Positions 25,385 through 34,133 of a stretch of 64,000 bases of DNA are shown piece by piece. A program made the position numbers and the translations under genes. The DNA comes from UJ101 sp965262705. Its GTDB lineage: Bacteria > Bacteroidota > Bacteroidia > Flavobacteriales > UJ101. The notes under the pieces are model-generated. The model was given only the letters and a program-made list of their open reading frames with translations, searched no databases and was not told the origin of the DNA. The number at the start of each line of letters is the position of its first letter. The stretch's first letter is position 1. The stretch covers positions 1,736,001 to 1,800,000 of the forward strand of contig OZ253556.1 of NCBI GenBank assembly GCA_965262705.1, given 5' to 3'.

Positions 25385-26484
25385 AAGACCGTTGCAAGGT
25401 AATGAAAGATAGTAGATATAAAAAAAGTGATACTTCGACTAGGCTCAGTAACCATTTGTCGAAGTATTATTCAAGATGTGTTTATTACAAACCGGGTATG
25501 GATTAAGTGATTATGAAGTGGAAGATAGGATAAATGACAGTCTTTCGTTCAGTTGTTTTTGTGGTTTACACCTAGCGCAATCCTCGCCTGATATAGTACT
25601 TTGAGTAGATTTAGAACATTGATGACGCGGGCATAAGCCTACAAGCGTCTATTTAAGGAGATCAACGGTCAATTAGAACGTCATCCAATCATCATCAAAA
25701 AAGGAGCGATAGTAGAGGCTAGTGTAATAGAGACGCCCTTAAAACCGAAAGGCAAGGTGAATGATAAGGTTACAGAGGAGAGCGGAGAGCAAAAAGAGGC
25801 GTTCGTAAAAAAGATTATAAGGCAAGTGTAGATAAACAAGCCGCCTAGTTAAAAAAGCGAGGTAAGTATTATTATGGGTATAAAAAACACTATGTTACCG
25901 ATGAAGGGTCTGGTACTTGGAGTAGTAAGCACGAAAGCAAGTGTAAACGAGGTGAGCAATTTACAGGAGGTTTTAGTGTCTGCAGACCTGCCATCGGGTA
26001 TTCCCTTAAAAGGGGATAAGGGCTATGAATCAGAGAGAAATGTGAGTTTGTTAAAGAGGAAAAAGCGAAAGAATCATCTACTGAAGAAAGCGAAAATTGG
26101 AAAGCCATTAACGGATTTTGAGAAGAGGTTCAATAAACGAATAGGAGAAACAAGCTTTAAAAAGGTTACTGAGTTTATCGAAGTATAGAACGGACATTCG
26201 GAAGTATAAAGCGATGGTTTTCAGGCGGGGTGGCAAGATATAGGGGGATAGCAAAGATGCATACGCAAAACCTAATGGAGGCGATAGGGTATAATTTATA
26301 TCGAAGTCCGGGGCTACTTGCGTCTAATCGTTAAAAAGAGTGAAAAACAAGAGGATAAAGGAGTATTGATAGTGAATAAATCCATGAAAAAACAGTGAAA
26401 AACTTATCAATAAGTCAGTAGGTAAAATAAAAAAACTAAAAAACAAAGATTATAGACCCCATTCAAACTTTTTGTAATGGCCTT
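25385..26484 (+). mobile_element. Decayed IS5-type insertion sequence, copy 2
   Basis: 1.1 kb, left end AAGACCGTTGCAAGG, right end TTTGTAATGGCCTT. The transposase start is deleted and replaced by a short CTTCGACTAGGCTCAGTAAC palindromic cassette. The catalytic half (25874-26188) keeps a region that copy 1 has lost, with TKASVNEVSNLQEVLVSADL and KGDKGYESERNVSLLKRK. Both copies share the same frame breaks after SSPDI and after LMTRA. Confidence 0.85.
25874..26335 (+). pseudogene. IS5-family transposase C-terminal pseudogene
   Basis: A 104-residue open part covers the middle of the DDE domain (GDKGYESE with the second Asp, then RIGETSFKKVTEFIEV). After its stop, other frames give FGSIKRWF, AKMHTQNLMEAIGYNLYRSP and GLLASNR, the usual IS5 C-terminus with the YNLYR motif. 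It is inactive as a gene. Confidence 0.75.
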
Positions 26485-26486
26485 AA

Positions 26487-27092
26487 TTAGTTTCCTTTAA
26501 AAGTATTCACTTCAACCAAAGTAGAGAAATTAATATCTTTTCTAAGCAGTACTTTTTGCAAGGTTTTAAAAACGATTTTGAGGTCCAATATCAAACTTTG
26601 ATGCTCTACGTAACATATATCCAGTTCAAATTTTTCCTGCCACGAGATAGCATTCCTGCCATTTACCTGAGCCCACCCTGTAATGCCCGGGCGCACTTCA
26701 TGTCGTCGTTTTTGCCGTTCATTATATAAAGGCAGGTATTCTATCAATAAAGGGCGAGGACCAACTAAACTCATCTCTCCTTTAATAACATTGATGAGTT
26801 GAGGAATTTCATCTAAAGAAGTTTTACGAATAAAACGCCCTATAGCTGTGATTCTTTTTTCATCAGGTAAAAGTTTTCCATGGATATCTCTTTTATCGTT
26901 CATTGTTTTAAACTTAATGATTGAGAATATCTTTTCATTTCGCCCGGGTCTCTTTTGAATAAAGAACGGTTTGCGACGGTTGGCAAAGAACAGGCAAATA
27001 GTAATCAGTACAAAAACAGGACTAAGAATAATCATCATTATACTTGCAGCAATCAAGTCAATTATTCTTTTAAAATAATTTTTATATACCAT
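26487..27092 (-). CDS. Undecaprenyl-phosphate sugar phosphotransferase (initiating glycosyltransferase)
   Basis: 201 residues. One N-terminal membrane-entering helix (IIDLIAASIMMIILSPVFVL), then RPGRNEKIFSIIKFKTM, TSLDEIPQLINVIKGEMSLV, GPRPLL and RPGITGWAQVNGRN: the PglC/WcaJ-like short form. It moves a sugar-1-phosphate onto undecaprenyl phosphate, the first step of a surface glycan or glycoprotein. It is divergent from the DUF368 gene, whose family returns undecaprenyl phosphate across the membrane, so both act on the same lipid carrier. Confidence 0.92.
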   Translation of the reverse strand: MVYKNYFKRIIDLIAASIMMIILSPVFVLITICLFFANRRKPFFIQKRPGRNEKIFSIIKFKTMNDKRDIHGKLLPDEKRITAIGRFIRKTSLDEIPQLINVIKGEMSLVGPRPLLIEYLPLYNERQKRRHEVRPGITGWAQVNGRNAISWQEKFELDICYVEHQSLILDLKIVFKTLQKVLLRKDINFSTLVEVNTFKGN

Positions 27093-27198
27093 AGGTTAAT
27101 TTTAACAAGATTTGTAAAATTTATAAATTGAGACCGTCGCGTTGTATTAATTTATCCCAAAAATATAATTTTATCTTTACTTATGATAATAAGTTGAG

Positions 27199-27206
27199 TA
27201 ACTTTG
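27199..27206 (+). promoter_or_regulatory. TAACTTTG promoter for the DUF368 gene
   Basis: Matches TAnnTTTG, 16 bases before ATG 27223. A partial MITE end (TGAGACCGTCGCG, 27129-27141) lies upstream in the same divergent intergenic region. Confidence 0.5.
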
Positions 27207-27222
27207 CGATAAATTATAATCT

Positions 27223-28218
27223 ATGTACAAGCGTACTTTTTTATCCTATTTTATCCTTTGTTTTAAAGGGATTTTAATGGGCGCAGCCAACAAAGTTCCG
27301 GGTGTTTCAGGCGGGATGGTCGCTTTAGTTACAGGATTTTATGAGGAATTGATTTATTCTTTTCAAAAAATAAATTTGAAATCACTGGGCCTGTGGCGAA
27401 AGCGTGGATTTTCTGTCTTTGCAAGGTATGTTAATTTAAAATTTCTTACGGCAGTTATTTTTGGGCTGGTATCGGCTTACTTTAGTATTTCATTATTATT
27501 AGATTACCTTATTCGTAATTTTCCTTTCATGATTTGGTCAACATTTTTTGGGATGATTATTGGATCCGTCATTTATGTAAAAAAAGACGTAAAGCAATGG
27601 AATCTTAAAACGCTCGGTTTCTCTCTGATAGGAGCGATTGTAGGATTTACCGTTTCATTTATGCCACTAATGACCCCTAATAATTCTTTATGGTTTGTCT
27701 TTTTATGTGGTTTTATAAGTGTTTCAGGCATGGTACTTCCCGGTTTTTCAGGCTCGTTTATATTAATCCTTCTCGGAAATTATACTTTGTTATTAATCGA
27801 TTCGGTTAATAATTTATTGAAATCAATAATAAGCCTGCTTATAGGGCAACTGGAATTTTTTAACTCTCAGGAGCACATACATTTACTTTACGTAACCGCT
27901 GTTTTTAGCCTGGGTGCTATATTAGGGCTTATTACTTTTTCAAATATTATTGCTTACTTCTTAAAGCATTTTCACGACTATGTTATCGCTACGCTTATCG
28001 GATTTATTACCGGCTCTCTTGGGGCAGCTTGGCCCTGGAGAATAGAACATCATCATTTTCGAGAGGATGGGGTAAAAATTATCGAGTCTTACGAGCGCTT
28101 TCTCCCAAATTTGAGTAAATGGAATAATATTATTTACATTGGTTTTATCGTGCTGGGCGTATTCATTATTTTATTTTTTGATTATTACGAACGCAGACAA
28201 AAAAATATTAAACTATGA
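27223..28218 (+). CDS. DUF368 family (PopT-like) undecaprenyl-phosphate translocase
   Basis: 331 residues with about eight membrane segments. GAANKVPGVSGGMVALVTGF near residue 23 and its internal echo SGMVLPGFSGSFILILLGNY near 175 are the paired signature of DUF368. Members have been shown in other bacteria to recycle undecaprenyl phosphate from the outer to the inner leaflet for cell-wall and polysaccharide synthesis. The assignment to the family is firm; the transport role is from family knowledge. Confidence 0.88.
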   Translation: MYKRTFLSYFILCFKGILMGAANKVPGVSGGMVALVTGFYEELIYSFQKINLKSLGLWRKRGFSVFARYVNLKFLTAVIFGLVSAYFSISLLLDYLIRNFPFMIWSTFFGMIIGSVIYVKKDVKQWNLKTLGFSLIGAIVGFTVSFMPLMTPNNSLWFVFLCGFISVSGMVLPGFSGSFILILLGNYTLLLIDSVNNLLKSIISLLIGQLEFFNSQEHIHLLYVTAVFSLGAILGLITFSNIIAYFLKHFHDYVIATLIGFITGSLGAAWPWRIEHHHFREDGVKIIESYERFLPNLSKWNNIIYIGFIVLGVFIILFFDYYERRQKNIKL

Positions 28219-28353
28219 AATAACCTGTCGATAGAGTAAAAAAATCAATCAATTCTCTGTTTTAATCATTTTATAATTGTATTTTTCGCCTTTCTTTTAA
28301 TAAGAATAAAATAATGTAGAGAGACCGTTGCAAAATAGATAAAAAGTTAAGGA

Positions 28354-29166
28354 ATGAAAAAAGGAAAAACAATCGAGATGTCTTTTTTAGACCATCTGGA
28401 AGAATTAAGATGGCATTTAATTAGAAGTGCTATCGCGATTGTAGTCGGTGCGATATTGTGTGGTATTTTTGCTCAGGAAATTGTAGATGAATTTTTATTG
28501 GGAATGATAGACCCTGATTTTATTACCTATCGTGGGTTGAATTATTGTACCCAATTACTTGGAATGGGAAAGCCCTTTACACTTTCAGCAGAGGATCTTC
28601 ATGTACAAAATATAGCTGTTTTCGGACAATTTAACACGTTTATATGGGTTGCACTCATCGCCGGAATTGTGCTATCATTTCCTTATATAGTATATGAAAT
28701 CTGGCGTTTTGTAAAGCCCGGTTTATCCGCAAAAGAACAAAAATATTCAGCCTCTTTTATCGGGGTTACTTCATTTTTATTTTTACTGGGCGTTATTTTC
28801 GGCTATTTTGTTATCTCTCCTTTGGCTATACATTTTGGCTATACATTTAAAATATCTAATAAAACAGAAAATATCTTTCGGTTAGGCGATGTCATTTCAA
28901 CCATCGTTACTACCACGATTAGTATGGGTGTTGTATTCTTAATACCTGTTTTCATCTATTTTTTTACCAAAATAGGCTTAATGACGCCTGCATTTTTAAA
29001 GAAAAATCGCAAATTTGCTTTTATTATTATTTTGGTTTTATCTGCCTTTATAACGCCCTCGGATGTTTTTAGCATGCTTGTTGCAGCAGTTCCGCTTTGG
29101 GGCTTATTTGAAATGAGCATTATCGTCTCAGCCTTTGTTTATAAAGGATTGCAAAAAGAAAAATAA
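28354..29166 (+). CDS. tatC: Sec-independent protein translocase TatC
   Basis: 270 residues, six membrane segments. MSFLDHLEELRWHLIRSA is the conserved cytosolic N-terminus that binds twin-arginine signals; FPYIVYEIWRFVKPGL and KNRKFAFIIILVLSAFITPS are the other hallmarks. The first periplasmic loop (about residues 45-90) is longer than in E. coli, as usual in Bacteroidota. tatA is not in the window. A lone MITE end, GAGACCGTTGCAAAA (28321-28335), lies directly in front of the start codon. Confidence 0.95.
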   Translation: MKKGKTIEMSFLDHLEELRWHLIRSAIAIVVGAILCGIFAQEIVDEFLLGMIDPDFITYRGLNYCTQLLGMGKPFTLSAEDLHVQNIAVFGQFNTFIWVALIAGIVLSFPYIVYEIWRFVKPGLSAKEQKYSASFIGVTSFLFLLGVIFGYFVISPLAIHFGYTFKISNKTENIFRLGDVISTIVTTTISMGVVFLIPVFIYFFTKIGLMTPAFLKKNRKFAFIIILVLSAFITPSDVFSMLVAAVPLWGLFEMSIIVSAFVYKGLQKEK

Positions 29167-29208
29167 ACAGTGATAAAAGTAAAATAAGACCTTTGTAAAA
29201 AGTATTTT

Positions 29209-29442
29209 GAGACCGTTGCAGAACACATAAAAAAGTATGAAAAAGAAAGCATCTTACTTCAAATTGCTTCCTTACTTCGGCTGTGCTCAGCAACCATCTC
29301 AAAACTTCGACAGGCTCAGCTACCGACAATTAAAATCCTCACAACCAAAAGGGTGCTCTGGGATTTAATTTTTATTGAGCGTTGAATTTCGGCAAACTCA
29401 ATACAAGCATTTTTTTGTTAGCGTGCTTTTTGCAACAGTCTC
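29209..29442 (-). mobile_element. MITE copy 9, longest form with several cassettes
   Basis: 234 bp, inverted orientation, ends GAGACCGTTGCA / TGCAACAGTCTC. It contains CTTCGGCTGTGCTCAGCAAC, then CTTCGACAGGCTCAGCTACC, and on the far side TTTCGGCAAACTCAATACAA. The flanks share ATTTT. Just upstream, TAAGACCTTTGTAAAAAGT (29184-29202) is a second, truncated MITE end, and downstream a duplicated CAACAGTCTCATT follows. Confidence 0.85.
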
Positions 29443-29476
29443 ATTTTATCAACAGTCTCATTACAAGAATATAAAA

Positions 29477-29517
29477 AAGAGTTATAGGATCACATCTTCA
29501 GTAAGCCTATAACTCTT
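29477..29517 (-). terminator. Rho-independent terminator of the ferritin gene
   Basis: Perfect 12-bp stem AAGAGTTATAGG / CCTATAACTCTT with a 17-base loop. Read on the minus strand it is followed by TTTTTT, 40 bases after the ferritin stop codon. Confidence 0.85.
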
Positions 29518-29556
29518 GGATTTAATAATTACGAATCATTAAACTCCTGCCGGTAT

Positions 29557-30060
29557 TTATTCATCCTCATCAGGATTTAGATCTTTCAAGTCTTTATCAA
29601 ATAAGTAAAGTCCGGCTTTATCTTCCCCAATAATTTTAAGTTTATCTAACAAGGAGTTAGCCAGTGCCTCTTCTTCAGCCTGCTCAGAAACGTACCACTG
29701 CATAAAGTTGTGCACGGTATAATCTTTTTCCTGTAAGGATTCATATACGATTTTGTTTACATGATCGGTGACTAAACGCTCTTTCTCTAAGAAGAAATCA
29801 AATAAACGGTAAACCGATTCAAAATCACTTATGGGTTTTTCTAAATCCGTAAATTCAACTTCGCCACCACGTTCATTTACAAAATAAATCAATTTAAGCA
29901 TGTGCTCTCGCTCTTCTTCGGCTTGGCGATAAAAGAATTTTGCAATGCCGTTATATCCATTGATTTCTGACCAACTTGCCATCGCTAGGTATTGCATAGA
30001 AGCGATAGTTTCTAATTTAATTTGTTCATTGAGAACTGAGTTTAAGGTTTGTGAAATCAT
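29557..30060 (-). CDS. ftnA: Non-haem ferritin
   Basis: 167 residues from ATG 30060; the longer frame to 30123 overlaps the promoter. Ligands of the diiron ferroxidase centre are visible: E in NEQIKLETIASMQYL, the EEEREHMLK motif (ExxH) near residue 49, E in FFLEKER and the Q-x-x-E-E region in YVSEQAEEEALA. It oxidises and stores iron as a 24-subunit shell. It is a single gene with its own promoter (minus-strand TAAATTTG at 30078-30085) and terminator. Confidence 0.93.
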   Translation of the reverse strand: MISQTLNSVLNEQIKLETIASMQYLAMASWSEINGYNGIAKFFYRQAEEEREHMLKLIYFVNERGGEVEFTDLEKPISDFESVYRLFDFFLEKERLVTDHVNKIVYESLQEKDYTVHNFMQWYVSEQAEEEALANSLLDKLKIIGEDKAGLYLFDKDLKDLNPDEDE

Positions 30061-30077
30061 AACAAATAAATTTTTGC

Positions 30078-30085
30078 CAAATTTA
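30078..30085 (-). promoter_or_regulatory. TAAATTTG promoter for ferritin
   Basis: Matches TAnnTTTG on the minus strand, 17 bases before ATG 30060. Confidence 0.55.
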
Positions 30086-30112
30086 CAACTTTTTTTGAAA
30101 TAAAATCCAGAA

Positions 30113-30222
30113 AACCTTTGCAAAAAACACTTTAGCCAAAGGAAAGTCAGCGAATAAAGTGCAACGCCCGAGAACTGAACTGCAAGTCACCACTAGTTAA
30201 AATCAGCACAAGCTAAAGGCCT
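30113..30222. repeat. Short palindromic repeat (MITE-like, short type), degraded
   Basis: Begins AACCTTTGCAAAAAACACTT, contains GTGCAACGCCCGAGAACTG and ends AGCACAAGCTAAAGGCCTC. The same elements are arranged as in the short repeats at 33764, 36790 and 46287. Confidence 0.6.
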
Positions 30223-30244
30223 CATTCATTTGAATTATTTTTTT

Positions 30245-30252
30245 TAATTTTG
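30245..30252 (+). promoter_or_regulatory. TAATTTTG promoter for serC
   Basis: Matches TAnnTTTG; 20 bases before ATG 30273 and 35 before ATG 30288. Confidence 0.5.
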
Positions 30253-30287
30253 CTTGCTTCGACGCAACTACAATGATAATCAAAAAA

Positions 30288-31367
30288 ATGAAAAAATATA
30301 ACTTTAGTGCAGGCCCCTGTGTTTTACCTCAGGAGGTTTTAAAAAAAGCCTCTGAATCTGTTTTAGAACTTAATGACTCCGGCCTTTCTCTTATCGAAGT
30401 TTCGCATCGAAGCAAGGAGTTTGTTAAAATTATGAACGAAGCACAAGACTTGGTAAGGGAACTTTTGAATGTACCGGAGGGATACAGTATTTTATTCTTA
30501 CAAGGGGGCGCCAGTCTGCAATTTACTATGGTGCCGTATAATTTTCTAAAAAAAGGAGGAACCGCTGCATATATCAATACGGGAAGATGGTCGGAAAAAG
30601 CAATGAAAGAAGCCAAGCGATTTGGAAAAGTTAAGATGGTTGCCTCATCAAAAGAGCAAAATTTTAAATCTATTCCCAAAGAATATATCATTTCTGAAAA
30701 TGCTGATTATGTGCATTTTACCTCGAACAACACCATTTTTGGCACACAGTTTAAAATCTTTCCAAAAACCAATAAACCCCTGATTTGCGATATGTCATCC
30801 GATATTTTCAGCCGAAAAATTAATGTAAGTGATTTCGCATTGATTTACGCCGGAGCACAAAAAAACCTGGGACCTGCCGGGACCACTTTAATTATTGTAA
30901 AAGATGAACTATTGGGACAAACCGGACGAGACATTCCATCGTATCTAAATTATCAGGTTCATATAGCCAATAACAGCATGTTTAACACGCCGCCGGTATT
31001 TTCGATAGCTACTTCCAGATTGATGTTAAAATGGTTGAAAGTTCAGGGAGGAGTAGATGCCATTGAAAAAGTCAATAAGGAGAAAGCAAATGCTTTGTAC
31101 GAAGAAATTGATAGAAATCCTTTATTTGAAGGAGTAGCGGATAAACAATCTCGTTCTATGATGAATGTAACTTTTGTACTAAAGGAACCAAAGTATAGTG
31201 AACATTTTGAAACACTTTACAAAAATACCGGGATTGCTAATATTTCTGGTTATCGATTAGTAGGCGGATATAGAGCCAGCATTTATAATGGCATGCCAAG
31301 AGAAGGAATTGAGGCATTAATTACAGTGATGAAGCAATTAGAAGAGAAGTGCTCATTATTAAAATAA
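30288..31367 (+). CDS. serC: Phosphoserine aminotransferase
   Basis: 359 residues from ATG 30288 (MKKYNFSAGP is the family's usual start; ATG 30273 adds five residues and is also possible). EVSHRSKEF, LFLQGGASLQFTMVPYN, HFTSNNTIFGTQF, and AGAQKNLGPAGTT with the PLP lysine are conserved, and the end GGYRASIYNGMP is typical. It converts 3-phosphohydroxypyruvate to phosphoserine. serA, the preceding step, follows 200 bases downstream beyond MITE copy 10, so the pair was probably one operon before the insertion. Confidence 0.96.
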   Translation: MKKYNFSAGPCVLPQEVLKKASESVLELNDSGLSLIEVSHRSKEFVKIMNEAQDLVRELLNVPEGYSILFLQGGASLQFTMVPYNFLKKGGTAAYINTGRWSEKAMKEAKRFGKVKMVASSKEQNFKSIPKEYIISENADYVHFTSNNTIFGTQFKIFPKTNKPLICDMSSDIFSRKINVSDFALIYAGAQKNLGPAGTTLIIVKDELLGQTGRDIPSYLNYQVHIANNSMFNTPPVFSIATSRLMLKWLKVQGGVDAIEKVNKEKANALYEEIDRNPLFEGVADKQSRSMMNVTFVLKEPKYSEHFETLYKNTGIANISGYRLVGGYRASIYNGMPREGIEALITVMKQLEEKCSLLK

Positions 31368-31371
31368 TTTT

Positions 31372-31558
31372 GAGACCGTTGCAGAACACATAAAAAAGTA
31401 TGAAAAAGAAAGCATTTAGCTTCAAACTGCTTCCTTACTTCGACAGCCTCAGTAACCATCTCAAAAAATTAAACACCGGAGCAACCCTTGGGTTGTGAGG
31501 ATTTTAATTTTTATCGGGCGTTGCATTTTTTTGCTAAAGTGCTTTTTGCAACGGTCTC
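31372..31558 (-). mobile_element. MITE copy 10, between serC and serA
   Basis: 187 bp, inverted orientation, ends GAGACCGTTGCA / TGCAACGGTCTC, with a CTTCGACAGCCTCAGTAACC cassette. The flanks share AATTTT. It separates two genes of one pathway on the same strand; its fold-back could act as an intra-operon attenuator or RNA-stability element. Confidence 0.85.
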
Positions 31559-31585
31559 AATTTTATACAAAATAAAAAATAAAAT

Positions 31586-32542
31586 ATGAAAATATTAGTT
31601 AATGACGGAATTTCAAAAGCAGGAGAAGATATTTTAAAAAACGCTGGTTTTGAAGTGATGGTTAATAAAGTTGCGCAAGAGCAGCTAATTAATTTTATTA
31701 ATAGACACGGTATTGAAGTGGTATTAGTAAGAGGCGCCACTAAAATTAGAAAAGGAATCATCGATGCCTGCCCTCATTTAAAAATTATCGGTCGCGGAGG
31801 GGTCGGATTAGATAATATTGACGTGAAGTATGCTAATGAAAAAGGAATAAAAGTCATCAATACCCCTGCTGCATCTTCTAAATCAGTGGCGGAATTAACT
31901 TTCGCTCATTTATTCTCTATGGTACGCTTTCTGCACGATTCTAACCGCAATATGCCGCTCGAAGGAGAATCTAAATTTAAATCCTTAAAAAAACGATATG
32001 AAAATGGGCAGGAACTTGCAGGAAAAACCTTAGGAGTTATAGGTTTTGGGCGGATTGCTACCGAAACAATTAAAATAGGATTAGGCATTGGGATGAAAGT
32101 TATAGTAGCAAATATTGAAAAAATCAAACGTGAAATAACGCTTGAATTTTATGACGGTCAAACCGTTACCTTTCACATTAACAGTACATTTTTAGATGAA
32201 ATGCTGCCACAGGCAGATTTTATTACGCTGCATGTACCTTATCAAGGAAAGCCCATTCTCGGAAGAGAAGAATTTGCCAAAATGAAAGACGGAGTAGGGG
32301 TGATTAATACGGCTCGTGGAGGCGTAATTGATGAAAAAGCACTCTTAGGCGCTATTGCATCTAACAAGGTAAAATATGCAGCACTTGATGTTTTTGAAAA
32401 TGAACCTTCACCAGAGGTACATTTGTTAATGAATGCTAACTTATCTCTAACCCCGCACATTGGCGGATCAACCATAGAAGCACAAGAGCAAATAGGAATA
32501 GAACTGGCTGAGCAAGTGAAGAAAATTTATTCTATCCCTTAA
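31586..32542 (+). CDS. serA: D-3-phosphoglycerate dehydrogenase
   Basis: 318 residues, the short form without a regulatory ACT domain. IGRGGVGLDNIDV, VINTPAASSKSVAELTFAHL, GKTLGVIGFGRIA (NAD-binding GxGxxA-like), VINTARGGVIDEKAL with the catalytic Arg, DVFENEPSP with the Glu, and LTPHIGGST with the catalytic His are all present. It oxidises 3-phosphoglycerate in serine synthesis. Lack of ACT suggests no direct serine feedback. The start lies 27 bases after the MITE end. Confidence 0.94.
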   Translation: MKILVNDGISKAGEDILKNAGFEVMVNKVAQEQLINFINRHGIEVVLVRGATKIRKGIIDACPHLKIIGRGGVGLDNIDVKYANEKGIKVINTPAASSKSVAELTFAHLFSMVRFLHDSNRNMPLEGESKFKSLKKRYENGQELAGKTLGVIGFGRIATETIKIGLGIGMKVIVANIEKIKREITLEFYDGQTVTFHINSTFLDEMLPQADFITLHVPYQGKPILGREEFAKMKDGVGVINTARGGVIDEKALLGAIASNKVKYAALDVFENEPSPEVHLLMNANLSLTPHIGGSTIEAQEQIGIELAEQVKKIYSIP

Positions 32543-32584
32543 GTGGGTTATAATTGCTGGTTTTCGGCACTTGGCGTACAATAA

Positions 32585-33745
32585 ATGAAGTTTTATAAAA
32601 GATTATTTCTGAATAAATGGACAGGCTTCCTCATTGCTTTGATCATTGTAATTTTATCGATTATGATGATTACTCAATCAGTCTATCGTTTAAAGCAGCA
32701 AGAATCGCTAAGGATTCAATTTTATGTAAAAATTCAGAAAAATCTGATTGATCTGGGTGAAAATATCAACCCGGAAACCTTTGATTTTTATTCAGAGTAC
32801 CTCAATAAAGTAGATTTACCGATTATTATTTTAAACGATGAGCAAAAGTGTATTTATCATCAAAATATATCGGATAAAATTATTAAACATCCTCATCGAT
32901 TACATCGCCTAGTTGAAGAGATGAAAAAACATTATGAACCGATTGAAATAAAACTTCCCTTAGGTTCTCAATATATTTATTATAAAAATTCAGCATTTTT
33001 AGATCGTCTGCAATGGTATCCAATCATTTTAATGCTCTTCATTACTTTGTTCGGTTTATTTATCTATTGGTATTATAATATGGTAAAACGATCAGACCAA
33101 AATGATTTATGGGTGGGAATGGCAAAAGAAACGGCACATCAGATAGGCACTCCTATTTCTTCTTTAATGGGATGGTTAGCTTTTATGAAAATGGAAAAAA
33201 ATCATTCCATGCCTATTGAGGAGATAGAAAAAGATATAAACCGTTTAATCGTCATTACCGATCGTTTTTCAAAAATAGGCTCAAAACCCAGGTTATCCTC
33301 TGAAGAAATCGTAAGCGTTAGCCTTCAAGCATTCGATTATATGTCTGACCGGATTTCAAAAAAAGTTTCATTTGATTTTCATTCAGCTATTGAGCATGCT
33401 TATGTAGCATTATCTATCCCATTATACGGCTGGGTATTAGAAAATCTTATAAAAAATGCAGTAGATTCTGTACAGGGAAAAGGCAATATTTCTATTGATA
33501 TTTTTCAGCAGGAAGATCAGATTTTTATTCAGGTAAAAGATAATGGGCAAGGGATTCCTAAAGCGAAACAAAAACAAATTTTCAATCCCGGATATACCAC
33601 CAAGAAAAGAGGCTGGGGATTAGGACTATCTCTTGCGAAGAGAATTATCGAAGAATATCATAACGGAAAAATAGGAGTATATGAGTCCTCTCGTGAAAAA
33701 GGAACAATATTTCGTATTATTTTACCGGTATTTACAAAAAATTAA
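32585..33745 (+). CDS. Membrane sensor histidine kinase
   Basis: 386 residues. Membrane segments at about 13-31 and 142-160 bracket a periplasmic sensor region of 110 residues. The dimerisation/phosphoacceptor motif is AKETAHQIGTPISSLMGW (His near 182), followed by the N-box NLIKNAVDS, G1 DNGQGIP, F-box region IFNPGYTTKKRG and G2 WGLGLSLAKRI. No response regulator gene is adjacent, so the partner is unknown. The HQIGTPISSL variant of the H-box is characteristic of a flavobacterial group. It starts 42 bases after serA. Confidence 0.9.
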   Translation: MKFYKRLFLNKWTGFLIALIIVILSIMMITQSVYRLKQQESLRIQFYVKIQKNLIDLGENINPETFDFYSEYLNKVDLPIIILNDEQKCIYHQNISDKIIKHPHRLHRLVEEMKKHYEPIEIKLPLGSQYIYYKNSAFLDRLQWYPIILMLFITLFGLFIYWYYNMVKRSDQNDLWVGMAKETAHQIGTPISSLMGWLAFMKMEKNHSMPIEEIEKDINRLIVITDRFSKIGSKPRLSSEEIVSVSLQAFDYMSDRISKKVSFDFHSAIEHAYVALSIPLYGWVLENLIKNAVDSVQGKGNISIDIFQQEDQIFIQVKDNGQGIPKAKQKQIFNPGYTTKKRGWGLGLSLAKRIIEEYHNGKIGVYESSREKGTIFRIILPVFTKN

Positions 33746-33763
33746 GGCTTAATAAACATCTTA

Positions 33764-33873
33764 GGGACCTTTGCACAAAGTACTCTATCAGCTGCAAGTC
33801 CGCGCAATCTAATAAAATACGACGCCCGATGAAAATTAACTAAACTGAAAGTCAGCAAAGCTAAAGGGCTCTC
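33764..33873. repeat. Short palindromic repeat (short type)
   Basis: Starts GGGACCTTTGCACAAAGTA, contains TACGACGCCCGATGAAAATT and ACTGAAAGTCAGCAAAGCT, ends AAAGGGCTCTC. It mixes the short-type ends with a MITE inner cassette. Confidence 0.65.
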
Positions 33874-34110
33874 TATATGAAAGGCTTCCCGAATACAGGG
33901 AACTCTAAGCCTTTAAGGCATGCCTCCCGATGGGTTGGAAGCCTCCCTCCTGACCTTAGGGAAGCCTGTGCTTGGAGATAAACTACTACACCTTTTAAAG
34001 GTCTTGAGTGTAAGCGAGTTCTTTCGTCCATGGCAGAGGATTTTGTAGGTTTTACAGGAAGGAAACTGTCTTGATTTTTTGGCATCGTTTTTTTATCAAG
34101 GAAAAAATGA
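33874..34110. other. G+C-rich structured non-coding island
   Basis: A stretch clearly richer in G+C than its surroundings with many complementary segments, for example AAAGGCTTCCCGAATACAGG with AGCCTTTAAGG, and TTGATTTTTTGGCA with a following TTTTTTTATCAAGG. A minus-strand frame of 70 codons (33873-34085) exists but has no ribosome-binding site and low-complexity character. It may be a dispersed flavobacterial repeat or RNA; I cannot name it. Confidence 0.4.
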
Positions 34111-34133
34111 ACAGAAAGAGCAAGGGTCTTAAG

